A DNA stretch of 64,000 nucleotides, from positions 55,559 through 119,558 of the forward strand of contig JAFWDV010000012.1 in the NCBI GenBank assembly GCA_017515985.1, in the 5' to 3' direction. The position numbers were made by a program, and so were the translations under genes. The notes beneath the pieces were generated by a model that saw nothing but the letters and a program-made list of their open reading frames with translations, did not search any database and was not told the DNA's origin. Within the stretch, counting starts at the first letter, position 1, and every line of letters starts with the position of its first letter. The stretch comes from Clostridia bacterium. Its GTDB lineage: Bacteria > Bacillota > Clostridia > TANB77 > CAG-508. Of the stretch, positions 57,741-64,000 are shown piece by piece.

Positions 57741-59894
57741 ATGAGTGTTTTAGATTATATAAATGCTAATTCGCAACAGGATGCTTGTATTAGAGCCATT
57801 GTTAAGGCAAAATATGAGCTTCGTACAACTACAGTACCTGCAAAGGTACAACAATTAAATGATACTATTAATCATAATACAGCACTATTAAGAAATAATG
57901 CTCAAAATAAGGTTAGAAGCAATCCAAACATAGAGCAAGAGACAGACAATTTAATTAATACCGAAATAGATGAAGTAGTAAATTATATGGCAAATAATTA
58001 CGTAACACAAAAAAGTTTTAAGGAGAATTACTGGAATGCATTACATGCATTGCATCAACCACAACAACAGCAACAAACACCACAAACACAGAATCCACCT
58101 GCACCGGATCCACAAAATCCGCCTGCACCGGATCCACAAAATCCACCTGCACCAGATCCACAAAACAACAACTTACCAGTTGTAAGTGGATTACAAATTT
58201 ACGATAAGGTATTGCAGGAAATTGGATATATAAAGGGAACGAAAGCAATAAAGGCTCATGATGTAGCAGAGCATATGTTCGGAATTAAAATTTTTGTACC
58301 AAAATTAATAGAGCTATTTACTGGAAGAAAAAAAGAAATCAAGAGAATTGTTGACGCTATGGATAACATAGACTTCAATCAAGAATTTGGTTTATCTAAT
58401 GACGAGGCAATAAACTTAATGATTGATGATTGCTTATTGAAAGAAGGAGAGCGTAGTACAGCCAAATTAAAGGTTAATGATATTTTTCTAAGAGCTCTAA
58501 AACAAAAATTAGATAGAGATATGCAAAGAAAAACCGAATACTATACTCAACTTTCTGAGCAAGCTCTTGAAGAAATTGGAAGATTGGAAACAGAAAGACA
58601 AACTGCTACTCCTCAAAGACAAGCTGAAATAGATGAGTCATTAGGAGATTTATATAACATAACTCAGAATGCTGTAAGAAGAATTGAACATTTTGAAGAC
58701 CAAAGTGTAGATATAGAAAGGGCAAGAGAGGCGAAAAGTTATAGCAAGCACAATATTGAAGGATCAGATGCAGCAGTAAGAGATGTTGATAATAGAGATG
58801 CTGTTCATAGAGCTGCCGAAGCAGAGAAAAAGATACTTGATGCAAGAAGACAAGGTGGAATTGATGCTGCAACAGGTAAAACAGCTCAATACTATGAATA
58901 TGAATTAGCCAAATTAATGGCAGGTGAAACTAAGGATAAAAAGGCTTTCATTGGTAAAGGAAAAGTTTCAATTGGTGCTTTTGATTCTGCTTTAGGTAAG
59001 GCAAAGAAAATGTCTGATAGAGATAATAATACTATGGATATAACTACTGGAATCGGTGCTGCTCTTATTGGAGGGGCTGTTGTTGCATCAAATCAACTTA
59101 ATCAAATGGGAGATGTAATGCTTGCACAACAACAAGTTTCATTTAGAGCACAACAAGGATTACAACAAGCACAAGCACAAGTTGATCAGCAAACAGCTGC
59201 AGCAAATCAAATGAGCGGACAGATTCAAAATATAAAAGGATCAGTAACGCAAAATGATGTTACACATGCTGTTCAAGCTGTAAGAAAACCAGCAATAGAT
59301 TCTAGCGATATGGGTGAAAGAGCATCTGAGTTTTTAGGAAACTTTAACGAAGGATCACAAGCCTATATTAACGCAGATTCTTCTAACGTTGAATTTGCTA
59401 CTCAACAATTATCAAAAGCTGACCAATATATTGCTCAACATTCAGGAAAAGCACAAAATCCACTTAGTGCTTTAATAGATGCAATGAAGCAACAAACAGC
59501 ATTACATAAACAAAACATTAGCTTAGCTCAGGACGCACAAAATGCTGCTGGCGCATATTATGGAACATCAAATCCAGGTGGAAATCTAGTAAATTTAGTT
59601 TCAAGAGCAGGAGTTGATCATACGGCAGTGGCAGCTGCAGAAACAACAGGAAGGGTTCTTGCAGAAACTGCAGATATTCAAACTCAAGAAGCAGCAATTA
59701 AAATTCTTGAGCAAATACAAAATATATCATCACAAAATGTTTCTCGTATAGATCTTACACAATATATGGATTTTTCTTCACTTATAGCTGCAACAAGAGG
59801 CAAAGGAATTGATTTATTTGCTATATTAGCTCCTTCTGTAATGCAAATAGATAATATGGCAAAAGATAATATAAGAAATCAAGGAAGATCATAA
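57741..59894 (+). CDS. 717-aa helical protein with Pro-rich repeat, function unknown
   Basis: A helical N-terminus is followed by a Q/P linker with three PPAPDPQN repeats (about residues 115-142) and a second helical domain (about 145-260). A coiled coil comes next (EEIGRLETERQTATPQRQAE). A short hydrophobic patch (TTGIGAALIGGAVVASNQ, about 434-451) could insert in a membrane or act as a hinge. An Ala/Gln-rich helical C-terminus follows. It is unrecognised. Position in the operon and shared Q-rich style link it to the 55762 product. Confidence 0.75.
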   Translation: MSVLDYINANSQQDACIRAIVKAKYELRTTTVPAKVQQLNDTINHNTALLRNNAQNKVRSNPNIEQETDNLINTEIDEVVNYMANNYVTQKSFKENYWNALHALHQPQQQQQTPQTQNPPAPDPQNPPAPDPQNPPAPDPQNNNLPVVSGLQIYDKVLQEIGYIKGTKAIKAHDVAEHMFGIKIFVPKLIELFTGRKKEIKRIVDAMDNIDFNQEFGLSNDEAINLMIDDCLLKEGERSTAKLKVNDIFLRALKQKLDRDMQRKTEYYTQLSEQALEEIGRLETERQTATPQRQAEIDESLGDLYNITQNAVRRIEHFEDQSVDIERAREAKSYSKHNIEGSDAAVRDVDNRDAVHRAAEAEKKILDARRQGGIDAATGKTAQYYEYELAKLMAGETKDKKAFIGKGKVSIGAFDSALGKAKKMSDRDNNTMDITTGIGAALIGGAVVASNQLNQMGDVMLAQQQVSFRAQQGLQQAQAQVDQQTAAANQMSGQIQNIKGSVTQNDVTHAVQAVRKPAIDSSDMGERASEFLGNFNEGSQAYINADSSNVEFATQQLSKADQYIAQHSGKAQNPLSALIDAMKQQTALHKQNISLAQDAQNAAGAYYGTSNPGGNLVNLVSRAGVDHTAVAAAETTGRVLAETADIQTQEAAIKILEQIQNISSQNVSRIDLTQYMDFSSLIAATRGKGIDLFAILAPSVMQIDNMAKDNIRNQGRS
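58092..58163 (+). repeat. Three 24-bp tandem repeats encoding NPPAPDPQ
   Basis: Units at 58092, 58116 and 58140 differ by single silent changes. They form a flexible proline linker. Confidence 0.9.
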
Positions 59895-59924
59895 TAAAGG
59901 TTTTATACAAAGGAGGAATTTATA

Positions 59925-60212
59925 GTGGAAAGATATCAAGATAATTTGAAAGACCAATTAATTGAGTATCAAGGTCGTAAACTATATGTTGTAGATCAAG
60001 TTTTTTACAAAGGTGATTATTACGTTTATGTATTTAATGTTGATAAATATAGTAAAGATGAGACTTTGGAAATAAACTTTTTAAAAAAGTTAGGTAATGA
60101 TGAATTAGAAGTTGTTACTGATATGGAATTATTTGATAAACTTATGCAATTAGTAGGAATGAACATGGTTGCAGACAAGGTAAAAAAATTAAATTTCAAA
60201 GTTCAAAATTAG
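59925..60212 (+). CDS. Small basic/acidic beta-rich protein (95 aa), function unknown
   Basis: A GTG start follows AAAGGAGGA. The sequence suggests beta strands (GRKLYVVDQVFYKGDYYVYVFNVD) and then a helix-rich end. I do not recognise it. It closes the four-gene operon, 31 bases after the 717-residue gene. Confidence 0.7.
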   Translation: MERYQDNLKDQLIEYQGRKLYVVDQVFYKGDYYVYVFNVDKYSKDETLEINFLKKLGNDELEVVTDMELFDKLMQLVGMNMVADKVKKLNFKVQN

Positions 60213-60221
60213 TAGAATTTA

Positions 60222-60250
60222 TTGACTTATAGTAAATCCAGTGATATAAT
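60222..60250 (+). promoter_or_regulatory. Promoter of rpsL-rpsG-fusA
   Basis: TTGACT, 17-base spacer, TATAAT. Confidence 0.8.
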
Positions 60251-60251
60251 A

Positions 60252-60291
60252 TTAACCGTTAGTGTAGCTATATAGCTATACTAGCGGTTAA
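60252..60291 (+). promoter_or_regulatory. 40-nt near-perfect hairpin at start of rpsL leader
   Basis: Nineteen-base arms (TTAACCGTTAGTGTAGCTA and its partner) pair with two G-U wobbles around a 2-base loop, directly after the -10 box. A weak T-rich tract follows. It may be an operator, an mRNA 5' stabiliser or the terminator of the upstream operon. Confidence 0.6.
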
Positions 60292-60317
60292 TTTATTTTA
60301 TAGGAGGTGAAATTTAA

Positions 60318-60731
60318 GTGCCAACAATTAATCAATTAGTAAGAAAAGGAAGAAAAACAGGTGAAACAAAATCTACAGCTCCAGCTCTTCAACATGGATA
60401 CAACTCTATGAAAAAGAGAATGACTGATAGACGTTCTCCACAAAAAAGAGGTGTATGTACAGTTGTTAAAACAGTTACACCTAAGAAGCCAAACTCAGCT
60501 TTAAGAAAAGTTGCAAGGGTTAGACTTTCAAACGGTTATGAAGTAACATCTTATATCCCAGGTATAGGACATAACCTACAAGAGCACAGCGTTGTTTTAA
60601 TAAGAGGTGGTAGGGTAAAAGACCTTCCAGGTGTTAGATACCATATCATCAGAGGAACATTAGATACAGCTGGTGTTAAAGATAGAATGCAAGCTAGATC
60701 TAAATACGGAGCAAAGAAACCTAAAAAGTAA
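60318..60731 (+). CDS. rpsL: 30S ribosomal protein S12
   Basis: The start [12 protein letters not shown] and the decoding-site loops [17 protein letters not shown] and [19 protein letters not shown] are intact; the lysines changed in streptomycin resistance are wild type (TPKKPNS). The start is GTG after AGGAGGTG. At 137 residues it has the expected size. It heads the str operon. Confidence 0.97.
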   Translation: MPTINQLVRKGRKTGETKSTAPALQHGYNSMKKRMTDRRSPQKRGVCTVVKTVTPKKPNSALRKVARVRLSNGYEVTSYIPGIGHNLQEHSVVLIRGGRVKDLPGVRYHIIRGTLDTAGVKDRMQARSKYGAKKPKK

Positions 60732-60992
60732 AATGTATTTAGATTAAAAAGCAAGTGCGTATAACTTACTAAGATTAAGGTTAGTTACTTAAATTTAGAT
60801 ATAGATTATATAGCACTTAACGAAAAAGTTTAAGAAGTAGATATAGTATTAAACTTTTTAGAGTACCTTAGGTATTTTATAGGATAAATACCAAATTTGA
60901 ATTATTAATATTTTGAAATTAGATACGAGTAGTGCGAACAAATATGACGCAACAATACGAAGTAGATAATTACAAAGAAGGAGGGAAGAAAA
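60732..60992 (+). promoter_or_regulatory. Structured rpsL-rpsG intergenic region
   Basis: The 261-base gap is unusually long for this operon and has no ORF. It holds pairs AAAAAGTTTA/TAAACTTTTT (60826-60861) and TACCTTAGGTATTT with AAATACC (60865-60893), possibly an autoregulatory leader for S7. Confidence 0.4.
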
Positions 60993-61463
60993 GTGCCAAG
61001 AAAAGGATATATAGCAAAAAGAGAAGTTTTACCAGATCCAATGTACAATAGCAAAGTTGTTACAAAATTAATCAACAATGTTATGTTAGATGGAAAGAAA
61101 ACAGTTGCTCAAAAAATAGTTTATGATGCATTTGATATCATAAAAGAAAAAGAAAACAAAAATCCATTAGAAGTTTTTGAAGAAGCACTTAACAATGTAA
61201 TGCCAGTTCTTGAAGTTAAAGCTAGAAGAATTGGTGGTGCTACATACCAAGTGCCAATCGAAATCAGACCAGAAAGAAGACAAACATTAGGATTAAGATG
61301 GTTAGTTATTTATGCTAGAACAAGACATGAAAAAACTATGTCTGAAAAATTAGCTGGTGAAATTATGGATGCAGTAGCTGGAAACGGTGGAGCATTCAAG
61401 AAGAAAGAAGATATGCATAGAATGGCTGAAGCTAACAAAGCTTTTGCACATTACAAATGGTAA
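60993..61463 (+). CDS. rpsG: 30S ribosomal protein S7
   Basis: The 156-residue protein begins [30 protein letters not shown] and contains [22 protein letters not shown], the rRNA-binding core. A GTG start follows AAGGAGGG. It nucleates the 30S head domain. Confidence 0.97.
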   Translation: MPRKGYIAKREVLPDPMYNSKVVTKLINNVMLDGKKTVAQKIVYDAFDIIKEKENKNPLEVFEEALNNVMPVLEVKARRIGGATYQVPIEIRPERRQTLGLRWLVIYARTRHEKTMSEKLAGEIMDAVAGNGGAFKKKEDMHRMAEANKAFAHYKW

Positions 61464-61499
61464 TATCAAGATATCTAAGTTAACTAAATTAATATTTTA

Positions 61500-61535
61500 C
61501 AAAATTATAGGAATTACTTCCTATAATTTTGTGTA
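61500..61535 (+). terminator. Hairpin between rpsG and fusA
   Basis: AAAATTATAGGAA pairs with TTCCTATAATTTT. The T-tract is weak, so it may only reduce read-through. Confidence 0.45.
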
Positions 61536-61600
61536 TATGGGATATTTTATTTATGTTAACTAAAATATAATTTAAAAATAAATGTAATAAGGAGGAAAAT

Positions 61601-63682
61601 ATGGCTGGAAGAGAGTTTCCTTTAGAGAAAACAAGAAATATAGGAATAATGGCTCACATCGATGCTGGTAAAACAACTACAACTGAGAGAATTCTATTTT
61701 ACACAGGTAAAACTCATAAAATAGGAGAAGTTCACGAAGGTGCAGCAACAATGGACTGGATGGTTCAAGAGCAAGAAAGAGGTATTACAATTACTTCTGC
61801 TGCTACAACATGTCACTGGTTAGGTCATAGAATTAATATTATCGACACACCAGGTCACGTTGACTTTACTGTAGAAGTTGAAAGATCTTTAAAAGTTCTT
61901 GATGGTTCTGTATTAGTTTTAGCTGCTAAAGGTGGAGTTCAACCTCAATCAGAAACAGTTTGGAGACAAGCTAATAAATATCAAGTACCAAGAATGATAT
62001 ACGTTAACAAAATGGATATCACAGGTGCTGATTTCTATGGTTGTATAGACCAAGTTAAAGAAAGATTAGGATCAAACCCAGTTCCAATCCAATTACCAAT
62101 TGGAGCAGAAGACAACTTCCAAGGAATTGTAGACTTAATCAAAATGAAAGCTTTCATTCACAAGGATGATAAGGGTGTTGAAATTGAAGAAACAGATATT
62201 CCTGCAGATTTAGTAGAAAAAGCTAACGAATATAGAGCTAACATGATTGAAAATGCTGCAGAGCAAGATGATGAATTAATGATGAAATACCTAGAAGGTG
62301 AAGAATTAACAGCTGAAGAAATTAAGAAAGGTCTAAGAAAAGGAACAATTGCAAACACAATAGTTCCAATGACATGTGGTTCTTCATACAAGAACAAAGG
62401 TGTTCAAGAATTATTAGACGCTGTTGTTGATTATTTACCATCACCAGTTGACATCCCAGCTATTAAAGGTGTTGACTTAGACGGAAATGAAACTGATAGA
62501 AAACCAAGCGATAGCGAACCATTCGCAGCTTTAGCATTCAAAATTGCTACTGATCCATTCGTTGGAAAATTATGTTTCATAAGAGTATATTCTGGAACAT
62601 TAGATTCAGGATCTACAATATTAAATGCAAATAAAGGAAAGAAAGATAGAATCGGAAGACTATTATTAATGCATGCTAACCACAGAGAAGACCTAGATAA
62701 GGTTTATGCTGGAGATATAGCTGCAGCAGTTGGATTAAAAGAAGTTTCTACAGGTGATACTTTATGTGATCCAAATGCACCAGTTATTCTTGAATCTATG
62801 GAATTCCCAGAGCCAGTTATTGATATAGCTATTGAGCCTAAGGACAAAGCTAACAGTGAGAAGATGGGTATTGCTTTAGCAAAACTTGCTGAAGAAGATC
62901 CAACATTCAAAACACATACAGATCAAGAAACTGGACAAACAATCATCGCTGGTATGGGTGAGCTTCACTTAGATATCATCGTTGATAGATTAAAGAGAGA
63001 ATTCAAAGTTGAATGTGCTGTAGGTAAACCACAAGTTTCTTACAAAGAAACAATTAGAAATACAGTTAAAGTTCAAGGTAAATTCGTACGTCAATCAGGT
63101 GGACATGGTCAATATGGTGATGTATGGATTGAAATGGAACCATTAGAGCCAGGTAGCGGTATTAAATTTGAAAGTAAAATCGTTGGTGGTGCTGTTCCAA
63201 AAGAATATATTAAACCAGTTGAAGACGGAATTAGAGAAGCTGCTGAAAGCGGAATCCTTGCTGGATACCCAGTTATCGATTTCAAAGCTACTTTAGTTGA
63301 TGGTTCATACCACGAAGTTGACTCTTCAGAAATGGCATTCAAGATTGCTGCATCTATGGCATTCAAAGAAGCTTGTAAACAAGCTAAATCTGTAATCCTA
63401 GAGCCAATCATGAGAGTTGAAGTAACAGTTCCAGAAGAATACATGGGAGATGTTATTGGAGATATCAACTCAAGACGTGGAAGAATGGAAGGAATGGAAG
63501 CAAAAGCTGGAAACCAAGAAATCAGAGCATTTATACCACTATCTGAAATGTTTGGTTACGCTACAGACTTACGTTCAAAAACACAAGGTAGAGGAACATA
63601 CTCTATGGAACCTTCTCATTATGAAGAAGTTCCAAAATCTGTACTAGAAACAATAATCTCTAGTAGAGCTAAAAAAGACTAA
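61601..63682 (+). CDS. fusA: Translation elongation factor G
   Basis: This GTPase drives ribosomal translocation. G1 is [13 protein letters not shown]2 is [13 protein letters not shown]3 is DTPGHVDF and G4 is VNKMD. Domain IV has [16 protein letters not shown], and the 693-residue length is standard. GGAGG precedes the ATG, and codon use is that of a highly expressed gene. Confidence 0.97.
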   Translation: MAGREFPLEKTRNIGIMAHIDAGKTTTTERILFYTGKTHKIGEVHEGAATMDWMVQEQERGITITSAATTCHWLGHRINIIDTPGHVDFTVEVERSLKVLDGSVLVLAAKGGVQPQSETVWRQANKYQVPRMIYVNKMDITGADFYGCIDQVKERLGSNPVPIQLPIGAEDNFQGIVDLIKMKAFIHKDDKGVEIEETDIPADLVEKANEYRANMIENAAEQDDELMMKYLEGEELTAEEIKKGLRKGTIANTIVPMTCGSSYKNKGVQELLDAVVDYLPSPVDIPAIKGVDLDGNETDRKPSDSEPFAALAFKIATDPFVGKLCFIRVYSGTLDSGSTILNANKGKKDRIGRLLLMHANHREDLDKVYAGDIAAAVGLKEVSTGDTLCDPNAPVILESMEFPEPVIDIAIEPKDKANSEKMGIALAKLAEEDPTFKTHTDQETGQTIIAGMGELHLDIIVDRLKREFKVECAVGKPQVSYKETIRNTVKVQGKFVRQSGGHGQYGDVWIEMEPLEPGSGIKFESKIVGGAVPKEYIKPVEDGIREAAESGILAGYPVIDFKATLVDGSYHEVDSSEMAFKIAASMAFKEACKQAKSVILEPIMRVEVTVPEEYMGDVIGDINSRRGRMEGMEAKAGNQEIRAFIPLSEMFGYATDLRSKTQGRGTYSMEPSHYEEVPKSVLETIISSRAKKD

Positions 63683-63759
63683 TTTAAAAGTTTTAAGGAA
63701 TTGAATACATATTTAATTCCTTGAAACAATGTTATATTGGTCTAAATTTAAGAAAATAC

Positions 63760-63788
63760 TTGCTTTTTTATGAGTTATAGTATAAAAT
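63760..63788 (+). promoter_or_regulatory. Promoter of tuf
   Basis: TTGCTT, 17-base spacer, TAAAAT, about 90 bases before the tuf ATG. Confidence 0.65.
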
Positions 63789-63878
63789 GGCGGTATCGAG
63801 AAATTAGTTTTTAATTTTCAAAAAAATATAAATATGTACGACATAAGAGCGTGCAAAATTTAAAGGAGGAATTTTAAA

Positions 63879-64000
63879 ATGGCAAAGGAGAAATTTGAAA
63901 GAACCAAACCACACGTTAACATTGGTACAATCGGACACGTTGACCATGGTAAAACAACTACAACAGCTGCTATTACAAAATATTTATCATTATTAGGAAA
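63879..64000 (+). CDS. tuf: Elongation factor Tu, 3' end beyond window
   Basis: The first 40 codons are present. The start [20 protein letters not shown] and the G1 motif [10 protein letters not shown] identify EF-Tu, which delivers aminoacyl-tRNA to the ribosome. AAAGGAGG lies upstream. The gene is cut by the window edge. Confidence 0.96.
   Translation, partial: MAKEKFERTKPHVNIGTIGHVDHGKTTTTAAITKYLSLLG

Noticed and set aside
57607..58163. Short tandem repeats as a possible CRISPR array
   Set aside because: The units are contiguous, 15 or 24 bases long, in reading phase and encode NNQPQ and PPAPDPQN; there are no spacers.

Overview
The window looks like a chromosome segment of a low-GC (about 30% G+C by eye), Gram-positive, strictly anaerobic member of the Clostridia, probably an uncultured gut lineage. 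The basis is AGA/AAA/ATA-rich codon use, GGAGG ribosome sites, pyruvate formate-lyase, sortases, an LCP protein, a ClpE-like ATPase, a BofC-like protein and Firmicutes-type SOS boxes. Species assignment from sequence alone is not possible. No rRNA, CRISPR array, integrase or transposase was seen.

Layout. 1-3354: zinc-ribbon and SPFH proteins, then a WG-repeat protein. 3420-13475: acpS and a DNA maintenance run (TatD nuclease, Ogg, AddB, family-4 UDG) with PgeF, a GltD-like oxidoreductase and an LCP ligase. 13557-17634 (minus): leuS, yqeK, class B sortase. 17753-24909: mtaB, a GC-rich single-gene cassette, a short alaS, HIT protein, second sortase, and a small ORF plus coiled-coil gene. 25018-25206: tRNA-His and tRNA-Gln. 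25387-30258: HAD phosphatase, lipoprotein, SOS-controlled YneA-like protein, an MFS exporter behind a transcription attenuator, and a second GC-rich cassette. 30308-35364: pflB and pflA flanking mscL and rpsF-ssb-rpsR. 35523-41176: membrane protein, lspA, rluD, rluB, S1 protein, replication-relaxation-like protein. 41226-45354: VirD4/TraG-like ATPase and a MurJ/SpoVB-family flippase. 45483-55508: HU, NlpC/P60 hydrolase, comEC, BofC-like protein, pgsA, clpE, topB. 55597-60212: a four-gene operon of unrecognised coiled-coil proteins. 60318-64000: rpsL-rpsG-fusA-tuf.

The most striking observation is comEC. Its reading frame is broken three times, and each break is a +1 shift exactly at a CGG codon. 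Skipping the C gives a glycine codon (GGN) and restores textbook ComEC sequence. Reading every native gene by eye I found no other in-frame CGG codon. Only the two GC-rich cassettes use CGG in frame. This suggests CGG is unassigned or nearly so, and that ribosomes may shift +1 at it.

Other items of note are the coiled-coil operon and its partial counterpart at 23144-24909, an orphan chromosomal VirD4-like ATPase, the attenuator before the MFS gene, two moron-like cassettes, an AlaRS lacking the beta-barrel and C-Ala domains, and dispersed GGGACGGA palindromes.
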